A stretch of DNA of 64,000 bases, from assembly GCA_016801845.1 (NCBI GenBank), contig CM028918.1:16112501-16176500 (forward strand), given 5' to 3'. The number at the start of each line of letters is the position of its first letter. The stretch's first letter is position 1. The translations under genes and the position numbers were made by a program. The DNA is from Polydactylus sextarius (Eukaryota > Chordata > Actinopteri > Polynemidae). Below the pieces are notes generated by a model. That model was not told where the DNA came from and ran no database searches. It saw only the letters and a list, made by a program, of their open reading frames with translations. Of this stretch, positions 1-13,117 are shown one piece after another.

Positions 1-691
1 ATTTAACATGTGATGACTAGGTGGGAGCAGCGAAGACACCAACCTACTGATCAGTAAAAAACACAAACTTCCTAACATTATCATTCCCACAACAATACAT
101 CGCAGTTGCACATATCTTTCCAAACACATTTGGCTCAGCAGAATTTTCCTCAACTGTACTTTATTGCCCAAATTCCAAGAATTCTCCAGGACTTCCTCTT
201 TAAGCAAAAAGGCAAAGTCATGCTACAAAACCCAGTAACAATAGAATAAAGCAAAAAATCTGCTTGCACAGTAATTTAATCCTTTGGCCCTAGGGAGCCT
301 TTTCAAGTCTTAAGTGGCAAGACGTTCTCTTAAGCATATTTAATAAGACTCCTGAATTCCTGGCTGAGGTGATTAGCTGCAGATTAATAAAGAGCTGTAT
401 GGACATACAAGTGGTGCTGACAACCACTCTTACAGTTTGTTCCCTGACATTATTACAGTGCCATGAACAGTAGCTTCCAATCTCCACAGAAAATGCAAAG
501 CGTTCTTTTCAGCTACTTTATATGGTGAGTGGTAACTCCTACTCATTATATATTTTTGTACATGTTATTTAGAATAAGCTCCTCTGGGTGCCCACACAGG
601 AACCAGTGGGGGATTGTGAAATAAAGGCAAACTGTAGGTTTTCACAGGAGGAAGTGACACTTCTGTTTTATATGACAAACACAGACACGCA

Positions 692-832
<141 letters not shown>

Positions 833-1431
833 ACCATACAGGAACCTCTGTGACTATCGAAACCCTGAACTACTTAATCATAAACTTTACCATCTAACCA
901 CAGAGGTAGAAAAGCTTTAGAGGAAGTGCTTGAATGTCAATGGAAACATGCTGGTAAATCTGCAAAAAGTTTGCCTATGCTGAACTTGTTTGGTTTAGAT
1001 CAACAAACCTCTGGGGGCAACAAGATGATGTGTCAGAATCTGAGCTGAGAATGAAAAGAGTAACTGATTTGATGTTATATGAGACCAACATGTTGGTCTC
1101 ATGTTGGATGACTCTTAATGTGGCCTCCAGCAGAGAGGAGCTCACTTGTTTTTCAGGATGAGAACTGAGACCCTAACCACTGGATTTTGGATGCCCCTGT
1201 ACCTAAAGATTCATTGTTTGTAACTCATTCTGCTCGACATTGGTTTGACAGAAAGAAACAATGATATTGCTATCATCAAAAACAGTTTTCAACTCCCAAC
1301 CTCACATATCTTTAGATGATTCTTTATCTTAATTTTTTTCTCTTCTGACTCAAGTGATATTAACTCAACTGGTATTACCTGTTTTTGGCTTAAAGCAAAA
1401 AAGACAGACACATCCTCGGTCTAAAAGTCTC

Positions 1432-1475
1432 AGACACACACACACACACACACGCCCATGCCCACACACAAACAA

Positions 1476-1545
<70 letters not shown>
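1432..1545. repeat. Imperfect (CA)n microsatellite
   Basis: CA dinucleotide tract with several CAAA and CG interruptions, about 185 bases 3' of smpdl3a exon 2 on the minus strand and so presumably intronic. The rest of 1-1729 shows no exon I can support; smpdl3a exon 3 is expected beyond the left edge. Confidence 0.93.
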
Positions 1546-1547
<2 letters not shown>

Positions 1548-1729
1548 GTACAATGCACACAACTGCTACCTACAAAGAGGAACAGGATATGAAACTGCTG
1601 TAAATTGCTCTCAAGCTGGATAGTCTCACTTCATGCCACAGACTCCACTGAAACAGCACGACCAAGACCAAGGAAGCAAAAAGATCCAACATTTCCCTCC
1701 ATCATCACTGCTCTCCTCAGTGTACTGAC

Positions 1730-2649
1730 CCGGTCCATATGATGAAGTCCTGCTCCTGTGTGAGTGGTGCCATGTGAGTGAAGGCCGACTGGATGAGTCG
1801 GTAGGGCGAGTCACACAGGAAATCCCCGAACACGCCAGCCTGGGTGGCAGGGACTCCTTTGGAGGAGAAGCAAACCTTGGTGGGATCTGGGGCCAAGTGG
1901 TAGGTGGGGTCCAGGTGGAGGTCAGTGATGTGCCAGAACCTGCCTGGATAAACGGATGGATGGTGAAAAACTAAAAACTTGTTTACAAAATATTACATTT
2001 AAGTCGGTCAGTAACTTTTTCCTACTTCCTCATCTGCCAGTCTTTTTTTTCCCTTTGGTTTATTTGTTAAAATGCCATGCTAAGTTATTTAACAAACTCC
2101 AATTTTGATTTTAAATTAAAGTAATAAATGTAAAGAAAACTCATTAAACTAATATTAGTGCCGTTAGATAAGCATATACTGAAAGAAATTGCGGTTCACT
2201 AGCATTTCTGACGAGACTCCCTTTAAAAAACTTAGAAATTATAAGTTTTCCATCAATGTCAAATTAATTACAGATTTAACAGCAATATTGAACACTACTT
2301 GTAAATCTTTAGTGTTTTGTGGTGAATTCGGCCAACATGTCATATCCAGGAAACAGCTTTAAATTTAAAATAATATCGACTTTTGTTCGCAATTGCGCAA
2401 TGAGGCTCATATCGATAAGCGAAAAATGTAGCAGATAAAACAACATGTTGTTTCTCGCCGTGTGTTGTAGCCTGTGTAGCTGTGCTGTCAGTGACACAAA
2501 AGCGAAGCTGCTGGATGATGAGACTGACGGGACGTCCACTCACCTGTCCCCGGCAGGTAGCTGCCTCCAGTCGGGGCCGCGGACAGCGGAGCTGCGCCGC
2601 ACAGCAGCAACAGCAGCAGCAGCAGCGCTGAACACACCAGTTGTATCAT
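1730..2649 (-). CDS. smpdl3a: Acid sphingomyelinase-like phosphodiesterase 3a, exons 1-2 (partial, continues off left edge)
   Basis: Secreted or lysosomal metallophosphoesterase of the acid sphingomyelinase family; mammalian SMPDL3A acts on nucleotide and related phosphodiesters. Exon 1 (2649-2544) starts at an ATG followed by a run of eight leucines and a Cys-Gly-Ala-Ala stretch, a clear signal peptide; an upstream ATG is followed by an in-frame stop. Its donor is GTGAG. Exon 2 (1943-1730) restores the frame as G-R-F-W-H-I-T-D-L-H-L-D-P-T-Y, the metal-binding D-x-H motif that opens the catalytic domain, then CDSPYRLIQSAF and W-T-G at a GTCAGT donor. Family members continue with a second metal-binding block (GNHD), which is not in the window. 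Position next to fabp7 supports the assignment. Confidence 0.9.
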
Positions 2650-4596
2650 GATCAGTGTGTTGAAAAATGACAGTACGATGTTTCACTCAGCCGACATGTG
2701 AAGTAAACTCGCTGACCGGAGTGGGTCATTGTCCTCTGAAATAAACAGGAAGTACAGGGTGGTCACGTGACTCCCTGTGTTTTGGAGCTCGCGGGAGGGA
2801 GATACGGAAATGAAAAATGAAAGTTGTCTTCAAACCGCTTTTAACTCCACCACAGTTATTTGACCGCTGCTGGCTACATATTTAACTTCCACAACATTTT
2901 TTAGATTTTAATAAACTGGGTTGCATTGTTATGGATTCAACCACCCAAGAACTAAAATAAAATAAAATAAAATAACTCAATTAACCAAAATATTAGAAAA
3001 GCTGCTGGATTATCTTCTCCCTACTCCCAACTATTTATCCCAGATACCCAGAATCCAATTAATACGCTACAACCGAATTATGTAATCAATTTACTGATCA
3101 GTGGGTTAACAATAAAGTATTAAAAATATATAATGTAGTAACTGTTCAAGATAAAAAAAAAAGGGTGATGATGCAAAATGAATGGATGAGAAAATATTGC
3201 CTGAATAAAAGGGGAAATAATCAAAATAATAATAATTGTTGCAGCTCCTTGGTATATAATTATAATGTATCAATTTGATAAAGGCCACTGTCTTTAGAAG
3301 TATATGTACTAATGATAATAATGCAAACTAAAACAAAGGTCTTAACGTTAAAAAAAAAAAAGTACTAGTAGTAGTTATTGACGAAGCCGCTCATGGCTTC
3401 AAAAATATTTTCATGGTATATTCATATTGGGGTAGTGTAAAAAAACAAAACATTGTGACCAAACATTTTCATGTCACTGCCTTTTAAATTACATTTTAGC
3501 AAACAGTTACTCATTTAGTCATCCACCAGTTTCAGAAGAACTGAATTATTCAGGAGTAAAATGTTGTTTAAAATGTAAAGTTTTGGTCTCTACCATCTCC
3601 TGAGATTGAAATGTGTCTGTTTAGCCGCTAAAACCTTGACTGTGTTCACCATCTGTTCACTGTTTGGTTCTCAGCAAGTAGCGTACAATGGGGTACATTG
3701 TTTGATAATGTTGCATGTACTTTTAGACATCACTGTCAGCAGATTTCAGAAGGATTAATCCTGAAATGACCAAATGCTACTGTTTATCTCAAACCAAACC
3801 TATTAGCATGCCCAGACACCATTAGAGGTGAGTAATTAAATGTTGTTTGGGTGCACAGACTCTGTAAGCACCAGTATGTGGATAAAGGTTCTGTTTAAGG
3901 CTTTCTTCTGTAGCTTGGATTACAAAGTCATTTGGGATCTTAAAATGAGATAAAATAACAGCAGGGAGCCAATCAGACACACATAGTTTGCTTTGAGGTG
4001 TTGTTATAATGATGCAACTGGTCCACTTTGTCCCAGAAATTAATCTCACTGTCTCTTGCACTTAGCGTGGGAAATTATTCTTTATGAATTGACCCCCCTG
4101 ATTCTCAGAAATGAGTCTGTGTTGTCACTAGTATTGTATTGTTGCCATGTATTCTATTAATATGCAACTAGAGAACAATATGTTTTAGTCAAAATGGCCT
4201 CATGTGGACAAAGTCTTTTCTGTCTCCACTGCCGTGGGGAAAGGCCAGAGGTCAAGGTTTTGACCCGATTGGTATTTAGATATAAATTTGAAAGTGAATT
4301 ATTACAACTGAGTAATATTTATTCTTTCTTGTATCAGTACACAAGCAAAAAGACCAAGATTTGCTCTCTGTGTTTTTTTTTTATTTCATGTTTCACACAG
4401 GTTTGCAAAGACGATCCATCCATCACGACAGAAATGTATTCATATAAAAAAGAAAATTCTTATAAAACGTGCAGCCTGCGGGTCGTGAACATGTGGAGGA
4501 GAATGAAGTGCAAAGAGAAGCATACAGTCAATCAATAATAATTATAAAATCAACACTTCCACTTGGTTGTTTTGGGACGTTGTCGAATTGGAGAAC
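2650..4596. other. Intergenic: smpdl3a 5' flank and fabp7 3' flank
   Basis: No coding exon is supported on either strand. The first 150 bases upstream of the smpdl3a ATG are relatively GC-rich and are the likely promoter area. The remainder is AT-rich single-copy sequence with short A/T homopolymers; open frames here are short and unrelated to any family I recognise. The fabp7 3'UTR should lie just below 4597. Confidence 0.6.
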
Positions 4597-6241
4597 TCAT
4601 GCCTTCTCATAGGTACGGACGGCGTGGACATCATTAAAGGTCAAATTCTGCAGGAGAGAGGAGACGGTTACCATGGCGGTGAAATGAATGCCATGACAAA
4701 CAGAGAGGTAACTTTTGGATCTTGACTGGTTGGTAAAGGCATTTCCATTCATCAAGATAAAAACACAAACAGATTATTGTTTCACACAAATATGATAAAC
4801 TTTCTTGAAATGTTTTTTTTTTTTTTTTTTTGCTACATATCTGTTTTAAGGTCTTTTATTTTTGCAAGGATCTACCTGAAAAATTCTTCCGTACTAAATG
4901 ATTCCTGAATAATGAACAACTTGCACATTGTTCTCATAAGATAAAGAAAATAAATGAAGTTTATCACCCATTTTTTGTTACATTATCTGGATCCCCCAAG
5001 AAATTTCCTCTTTATTTGAGAACACACAGAAGAGTGGGTGTGTAGAGAGTCCAGTAATGATCATTATATTCATTATATTGTCAGTGTGTCTATGATGTGA
5101 AAATGATCTGAGAACTGATGTTGTTGTTCTCAGTTGGTTTCTTTTCTGAAAAAAGTGTTTCCATGGAGCTATATTCCAGTAATACCCTATAAATTATGAT
5201 TTTATTTACCAGCCCAACTGTCATTGATCAATGACAGTTGAGTGTTAGTGTTAGTGTCTCTTTCTCTTCAGTAGTAAATGTGCTCTAATAACATCATGTG
5301 TCATGTGTGGTCTGGGTCTATTCGTCTCACCATGACCATCTTGCCGTCCTTGATTTCTCTCACAAACTTGGTCTCTTTGTCTTCCCACTTCTGGATGTGG
5401 ACCAACTTGTCTCCCTCCAGAGTCACCGTGGACTGAAAGACACAAAGAAGAAAACGTTCTTAACAAGTGAAGCGGAAAAAAGTTGTGCATTAAGATGCTG
5501 CCAACTCTTGGTCTATTTCCGGAGGTCTCAAGATGTCAGCTCTTGTCGCTGATCCACTGGCTGAGACAAAGTTTGAACAAGAAGAAGACAAAGACAGAAC
5601 TGAATCCACAAAAATATTTCTACATCTACAGACCAGAATCATGTTCAAGATCGACGACTTAGAAACTTGAAAAAGATTGTTAATGCATTTTAAAATTAGG
5701 ATTATTTCAAGTAAATCAAAGATAATATTGCAAAACGCTTCTTGGATGCCATCTGTGCCAACCTATCTCTGTCAGCTGAGTAAAGTTTGTGGTTTAATGA
5801 ATGCAGCAAATTAAGAGTTTAATCTTCTGCTCTTCCTTTTAGAGCACAGTTTTTATATATTTTACTTACTTTGCAGTTCCTGTCATCAGCGGTGGTTTCG
5901 TCAAACTCTTCTCCCAGTTTGAAGGAGATCTCTGTGTTTTTGAAGGTGCTCTGAGTGCGAATCACCACCTTGTCGCCCTCTTGGCTGATGATCACAGTCG
6001 GCTTGGTCACATTACCAACCTGCCGGGTGGCAAAGCCCACGCCTGGAGCGGGAGGAGGACACGGATGACGTAGGGTTGTTAAAGTCCCAATTTATGACAA
6101 CGTCTGAACAATTTTCACAATGAAATAAAACTACAATTAAGAATTTAAGAAATTAGCTTATTACTCACCTAGTTCTTTCATGTAATCATCAAAATTCTCA
6201 CTGTCAACCAGTTTCCAAGTGGCACAGAAGGCGTCGACCAT
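4597..6241 (-). CDS. fabp7: Brain-type fatty acid binding protein 7, complete, four exons
   Basis: Small cytosolic lipid carrier that binds long-chain polyunsaturated fatty acids in radial glia and retina. Coding exons are 6241-6169 (73 nt), 6042-5870 (173 nt), 5432-5331 (102 nt) and 4647-4597 (51 nt), the sizes and phases typical of FABP genes, all with GT-AG borders. They give 132 residues starting MVDAFCATWKLVDSENFDDY and ending AVRTYEKA. The second exon reads GVGFATRQVGNVTKPTVII and continues through EEFDETTADDRNCK; both blocks are typical of FABP7. The R-x-Y near the C-terminus that contacts the fatty-acid carboxylate is present (R-T-Y). An Asn replaces the more usual Thr at the exon 3/4 join. 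Ray-finned fish often keep fabp7a and fabp7b; I cannot tell which this is. FABP3 is the main alternative and is less likely. Confidence 0.95.
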
Positions 6242-6329
6242 GGTGAAGGTTTGCAGAGGCAAAGTAATCTCCAAAGTACACTGAGCAAGCTGCAGCTTTT
6301 GCAAGTTTCTCCTCCAGTGTTATTATTCT

Positions 6330-6351
6330 GCCTCTTATTATTATTCATGCA
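6330..6351 (-). promoter_or_regulatory. AT-rich octamer-like element upstream of fabp7
   Basis: About 90-110 bases upstream of the fabp7 ATG the minus strand reads TGCATGAATAATAATAAGAG. The TGCATGAAT part resembles POU/octamer and Pbx/Hox half-sites, and mammalian FABP7 is known to be driven by POU and Pbx/Hox sites; the AATAATAAG part could stand in for a TATA box. This is inference from motif and position only. Confidence 0.3.
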
Positions 6352-6902
6352 GGTGGGTGGCTCCAGGCATCCCATTGGCTCAGGAGATTTTCTCTAAGGT
6401 TTGATTGGGTGTTGAAATTGGGTCATGGTCTTATGGATGCTTAGACAAAGAAAAAAAAACTAAATTAGCCCATTTGTACAACTAATGATGCAGTTACTCT
6501 CATGTATGGGTGTTAGTTGGTTGTGGGAGGTAAAATGTGGAGTTCATATTTTACTCAAAAAAAAAAAAAAAAAAAAAAAGAAATACAAAAACCCCTAGAT
6601 ATTAATTTGCATCTCATCAAAGCTCACAGTATCCCACCTCTTTTTATGCCTGCAATCAAAAACTTGCAGAACTTACTCATATGTATGTTTGAATGAACTT
6701 CCTCATCTTAATCCTGTCTGCTCTGTCGGAGACGCCTTCTTGTGTGTGGAATGTGTCTTTTAAGGGGGGAGAGTGCCAGTGAACCAGAATCAGTTTGTTT
6801 GACAGCCCTTTGTCCTTAACTGCATTAACAGCCCCCCTTCCTCCAACTGCAATTTATTCATGCTCAACACACACACTAATTACTGTTACTAAACGTCTGT
6901 GA

Positions 6903-6933
<31 letters not shown>

Positions 6934-8609
6934 GGAGAGAGAGTGAAAGGAAGTTTGTGATTTCAAACTGTGACTCACGTAACGTAAGTTATAATTAACT
7001 GACCTGAATGATCTGTAGAATCAGCTATGTTGTCACTATAACAGAAGTTCCACATGATCATATAAGTAATTTTATTTATTCATTATTTGTTATTTATTAT
7101 TATTTTTTTATCTTATATGATGTAGTGCTGATGTACTAAATACTTCTGTAAAAACAAAAAACAACAAAATAAACATAAATAAAAACAAATTTGATTGTTT
7201 AAGACTTAATATGTTTTTACAGGTATTTACACTGTTTTCTGTGGGACTTTTTGCATATACATTTGTAACATATCTTCATCTTTTCATTCTTTTTTTCTTC
7301 CTGCGTTCATCGCTTTTTTCACTTTAATGCCATTTCTCTCACTTTCTCAACTTTTTTATTCTACATCATTTTTTTTAAAAATTGCCAAATTTGAACATTT
7401 TGTGACTGTATGGTTATATTCATTGTTGTTAATAAAAGTTTCACATGGTGAAAAAAAAATCCTCAGTCTGTTAATTAATTGAATACTGTATATATTGTGC
7501 TGTCCATATACTTGTGGCCATGTGGTGTAGGGTGAATCTGCAGATAGAGGCAGAGGATCTCTGGTGCCACTCTCTGGTGAGAAATAGAAATGTGTTGTGT
7601 TTGAAATAAAGAGAGAAGCTGCAGCCTCAATAACTGTTGCTGCTTGTGTCTCTTATAGTTCCTTGGGATTGTCCACAGGCCTGTGATGACCCCCTCTTTA
7701 TTATCCTTCTCATGGAAAATCACTTATATTTGTTTTCTGAACTTCACACACATTCATAGACTGTCATTATGAATGAAAAACAATTTAAATATCGAAATAA
7801 GTATGATTTTGTGAAAGGATTGAATTACATTTTAAATTTTCTAGAAAACATGATCTTAAAGATTTTAGGTCAAGGTAGAGAGCATTGAGAGAAAAACAAT
7901 AATGAAATCAATCAAATATCATCAGAACAATTAGAATTACAGCAGTTCTTCATTATGAGGCTCTTACAGACACGTCTGTACTGAAAACATCAGAGTCAGG
8001 AGGAACAATCAAGAAAAGTGGCAGTGAGTGATTCAAGTTAAGTACCGCCCTGCTTATTAGCAACAAAATGACCAGGAAATGAACCTCACGTTAATTTATT
8101 TAACCACCTCTCTTTACCCTGGTAATAGAGACGAGTGAAGGGATGGAGAGATTGTTTAGCTCAGCGTGTGGTGTCCATGACTCACTGATCCTGTATCTGT
8201 CTGAGATTTGTACATGTTAAAATCTGTGGCCCTGATTATTGGTTTTAAATATCAGGACCTTAACTGACCGTGTACTGATAAATACCTGGAGCTGTCCGTG
8301 GTGCTAAATTCAGCAGACGGACTTGTAATTCTGTCTTTTCTTCTTAGTCCCGTCGTCCTGTCAGTTTGGTTTTGGATCTATGATTTTTTTTTTTTCTATA
8401 GATATTTAGTATAAAACTTATTTAATACTTATTTTTGAAGTCCATACACAGTAGCGGAGTGTCACTATCAAACGTATGTCAAAACTGTCTAATAATTAAA
8501 ATACACTTTCTTCATGTTCTTTAACTATAAAAACATTAAACCAGGTAAAGAAACATAATGAGCAGATACAAATTTGATCCTTAGGAAAATTATTTTTAAT
8601 TTTATTAAA
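6352..8609. other. Intergenic between fabp7 and the receptor array
   Basis: No gene is supported. The stretch holds a short poly-A run near 6556-6580, a (GA)n microsatellite at 6898-6942, and AT-rich DNA. At 7590-7690 there is an AATAAA followed by a moderately GC-rich stretch that is weakly reminiscent of an LTR R-U5 end, but I found no paired repeat, so it is not annotated as one. Confidence 0.55.
6898..6942. repeat. (GA)n microsatellite
   Basis: Imperfect GA dinucleotide tract with a few GACA and GGGA breaks, in the fabp7 upstream intergenic region. It is not associated with any exon. Confidence 0.9.
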
Positions 8610-8656
8610 AGCAAAAAAAAAAAAAAAAAAAAAAAATGTCTGAATTAATTCAGACA
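8610..8656. repeat. Poly-A tract joined to a perfect 20-bp palindrome at the array edge
   Basis: A run of about 26 A (roughly 8611-8635) is followed at once by TGTCTGAATTAATTCAGACA (8637-8656), a perfect inverted repeat. Directly to the right begins sequence shared with the 5' flanks of the receptor genes (8657 onward). The poly-A/palindrome therefore marks the point where the sixth receptor copy is broken off. Confidence 0.8.
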
Positions 8657-11265
8657 TGAATTCATCCTCTGCTTCCTGTGACAAGTGAGATGTCACTTCC
8701 TCATACTGACCTCACACTGCATAGTTTTTTCTCATCTTTTATTAACTTCTACATATCAAACACATGAAAATGTATATATAGAATGGTTGAACAGGCTTTT
8801 GATCCTTGTTCTGTGATGTGACATACACACAATAAAATGTTGGTTGGATGTGTAATGTCTCAGAAGCTTCATAAAAACCTCTCTCAGAAAGATATTTTAG
8901 GGATTTTAAAAGCGTTGTTTTGCACCTATTTGACATCTTTTTGGGCTTACCTGGAAACCTCTTTATGAAATGCAAGCACTTGACACTGATTGGCTCCTTC
9001 ACTGTCACTCAAATAAATGTAACATCACCGGCTTCAGAACACATACAAACTATCTTTTTACAGCTAATCACCTTTTAAGGGGAGGGAATGAAGTCAGATT
9101 GGGGAGCAGTGAGATATATTTTATGTCAGAAACAACCATTTTGGAAATTGACCCAATTTCTAGCGACATTTATAAAAGTAAAATTTTTATGAAAATACAA
9201 TGTTCAGAATTTCAAAAAACTTTTCACATGTTCCTGAATGTAAGTGGACTACTGTTCTACAACAAAGATGAGGTAAAAACGTTTTAGTAGCATGATTGTC
9301 TGATGATGTGAAGTCTGATGTGAAGAGAATCATCATTTATTAGTTTCACCACTATGACTGCTCAACACTGTACCATGTAAAACCACCAAGTGCAGACTGT
9401 GTTTGTTCTCATGGTTCATTTGTGGTCTGTTAGACCACAGGAAAAGAAGAAGACGAGAACTGAGGAAGTTGAAGGTGTGAAGACTGTCAGTTAAGATAAA
9501 TGTTTGCATTAATGCAGCTCTTCTTTTTTTAGACAGCGTTCATTAGAAAACAGACAGATTCAGGGTGTTTGACAGCACATGAACAGACAAGTGAAGAGTC
9601 AAACTCTTCGTTCACCAGAATTTGACTCCTGATGTTCATGGAGCAACATGGTGATACTGTAGCAGCTGGAAACAACACACATAAGATGACGTTTTACTGA
9701 TCTCAGACCTGTTGGTTCCTCATTGTTTGTCTGAAGTCATTTTTTCTAAGAACTGAGGAGGAAATATTTTACTGACAACATAGCAACAGCAGCAGCAGAG
9801 CTGTGGAGGTGTTACTCTCTAATGATGAGCAGATAAACGTCAGAAACCAAACACAGAAAAAGGTTTATTACTAGAAGTGAGAGAAGAGGAAGTGAAGTGC
9901 TGAGCAGAGACTAAGAGAGAGAAATAGCATAAAATGGAGCACAAATACCTTTGTTATGTATCTATTAAGTTATTGGTATCAGCCATAATAAAGATGTTCC
10001 CAATCTTGACCTTATATTTCAGATTGTACTAGATGTAATAAAATTCCCTTCAGATATTCCTGATATAATATATATAGAATAAGGTCACCATGATCTTGAC
10101 CTTTGATCACCAACATCTAATCAGTACAAGTGAACATTTATGTTTGAATTTTCATAAATTAGACATTTTAAGGTATCTGAATTCAACCATTATCAGTATG
10201 TTTTTCTCTCCAATTCATGTTTCATGTTCAGATACTTTGAACTTTTAAAATGTTGCTTTATTAATATAAACTTCCTGCAGTGAATAAAATGTCAGAGTGA
10301 TGTTAATATTTCTCGCTCTCTTTTCTGTGAGTTGTTAAATTTAGATGTATGAACACTCCAGCTTTTCATTTCTAAGTAACATTTAACTATTTACAAAATA
10401 AAAAACTTAAAGTTAAAATTTAAAATTGTCATCTGTTTATCATCTTATCAGCAGATGAGGCAACAGTTCTGGATTTTAAATAATATAATTTAATCATTTT
10501 AATCTCAAATCTCATTTTAAATATATATTGATGTCACTTGATATGTGTTAGTATATTACAATGTGTTGATAATTTAATGAATCATTACATCAGCAAATAG
10601 ACATCGACCTCATAGGCTATACTATTAAGTTTTTCATGAAACTGACATATTTCAACAATATTTATTCATTTATTTAATATACATCAGTCAAGTGAAACAA
10701 CTGTTTATCTTCATGTGTTCATCAACCACCAACACAAACATCTATCAATGTTTTTGTTTTTCCACTCTCCCTGGCTGCTGTTCTGGTCTGTAATAGGTGG
10801 AAATATGTTACATGAATAGAAGTTAAACCACAGGTGTTGTTAGGTCTGAGTGTTAAAAAAATACTATTGGTCTCGTTATCTTCAACAAGGATGTTTGAGG
10901 TCTGGTGGTTTGTCTGTTAACTTGAAAAACTGATGATTATAACAAACAAAAAACTTTATAAAACAATTATATCATTAAAAGCACAAACATCTAATATTTA
11001 TGTTTAAGTTTGCAAGGAAACAATTCTGAAATCCTGTGAGAAATAATTCACAATAAATCAGAGAAATGACATTAATTGCCTGTTAATTATAATAGATTGT
11101 TGCAATATTTGTATATAACTATAATGTCAATTTAGCAAAATTAAGCCAAGCAAAGAAATAACACGAGTAACTATTAAGATCATCTTGAGTATGAGTCTTA
11201 AAATTTGACATGTTCGATCCAATCAACTGTTATAAAACAACATGTTTCATTCACTCAGTAGCATG
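8657..11265 (-). pseudogene. 5' flank of a lost sixth receptor copy (no coding exons left)
   Basis: 8657-8735 matches the proximal upstream DNA of receptor genes A-E, including the TCACTTCCTC element. 9290-9930 matches 16190-16790, and 10000-10150 matches 17280-17480, so the upstream sequence of a receptor gene is present and continues, as in the other units, to the 3' end of the next gene (A). The signal-peptide, Ig and other exons that should lie to the left are absent. A segment at about 9170-9290 also resembles 52120-52200, a dispersed repeat. Many short ORFs occur here but none has a domain signature. Confidence 0.75.
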
Positions 11266-13067
11266 TTATTTGTTTGCTTTGTTGATGGTAGCGTACAAGC
11301 TGCCGGAGGCTGCAGCAGAAGAAGAGGGAGCTTTGATGGTGCTATAGGTCACTGCACCACCTTCATCATCATCAGTCTGATCCTGGAGGGAGACAGTACA
11401 GAGAAATCATACTAGACCATTCTTCTTGCATGTCACTATTTTAAGTTTTTACAAACGATTATTAACTGATATTTGACAAAACTGCTGCAAACAGTAAAGA
11501 ATAAGTTCATTTCTTCAACTAATATTCACTGGACTCGGTGATTCCTTTAGTTTGCGTTGCATTTGGTAATAAACTTGTATGAACTTTCCTACAACACGGT
11601 GGCTGTAGCGAGACGTTGGATGAGTCTTGTAAAACAGTCTTTGTAATAAACTCTTGGTACACTTACTAAGTTATTGGTACTTCAGTTTGTGTGTATGGAT
11701 TCTATTCGTGCTACAGCTGTAGTGACATGATATTTTGAGTTTCATTAGTGGTTAAAAACTGACAATGTAGATACGTTTGGCTGACTGCCCCACTTATGTT
11801 CATTCTTAGCTATTTGGCTGTGAAAACGAAAAAAGGTCAAACTCAAAAATCCTAAAAATTCCGTAAAAATAACTCTGGAGGGGATGTTTGACTATGTGCG
11901 GTGAAATAGACCCATGGTTCAAATTACTCTGAACCATAGCTTTAAAACACTTTACAACAATAAGACCAGGTGGATAATAAGTTTACTGTTGATCAGTTAA
12001 CATATAGAAATAGCTTAATCTCATTTAATAATCTTCTTTTATTCTATTATAGTAACTGTATTAATGTTGATTAGGTTTCTATGAGTATCTCCTCTTTTTG
12101 GTTTAATAAATGTTGTTGTTGTGGAGCAGAGACACAATTTCTATATGTTTATATGAGGGTGACTGCTCTAACTGAAACACAGAGACATGTGTAAAACTAA
12201 CTCTGCCTCCTGGTCTCAGTGTGAGGGGACTGCAGGATATAACTCATCAGGCATCTTACCTGAGCTTTACGGTTCCTCTTGAAGTAGCTGATGGAGACGT
12301 AGGAAACATCATGTTCAGGATCAGCCTACACAGTGAAGACAACATGATGACTGATCAGTAACGTGGATTAACACTGAGTCACTCACACACATTTACCCAT
12401 AGAAGTTGTAGTTTCATCATATTTCAAATACAGTTTAGTATCATTCAGTCATTGTTTTTCCTGAAAGCTCCTCTCAGTGGAAATGAGCAACACCAGCACA
12501 ATGTGATGCAACATGTGCAACAGTTAATAGTGAAGACCAATAAACACAAACCTTGCTTCATTTTTAAAATCACAACAGCAGAAACATTTGATTATTCAGA
12601 TTTAAAACTCACCGTGCTTTCATCCGTCTTGGTTTCGTTCCCTGAGAAGACAAAAGAGTCAAGTTTATCTTCAACAGTGAAATTTCAGATTCATCAAAGT
12701 TCCTTGTTTCTAAAAGTTTCATGTGTGAATGTTGTCACCTTTAGTTTTCTTCCATCTGATGAGCACAACAACAATGAAGAGAGCTGCTAAACCCACAGCT
12801 GCAATGATGTACAACCACCACAAGCCTGAACAGAGAATTAAGAAGTGATAAAAACAGTGACTGGTGTTGTTCTGCTCAGATGTTTATCAAGTCTGTCATT
12901 ATCAGAGAGAAATGAGACATATCTCCTCCTGCAGCCAGGTGGCGCTCTGACATTCACACTTTAAAAATATAAATTAAAGAGATAAAGGTTCATTCACTAC
13001 CTTGAGGTTTTGTCGCATCATTGTTTTTTTTCTCTGATGATGTCACTTTTACTGTGACCTCTGGTGA

Positions 13068-13117
<50 letters not shown>

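Noticed and set aside
7480..7700. Possible retroviral or Gypsy LTR end (AATAAA then a short GC-richer tract)
   Set aside because: No second copy, primer-binding site or TG...CA borders could be found in the window.
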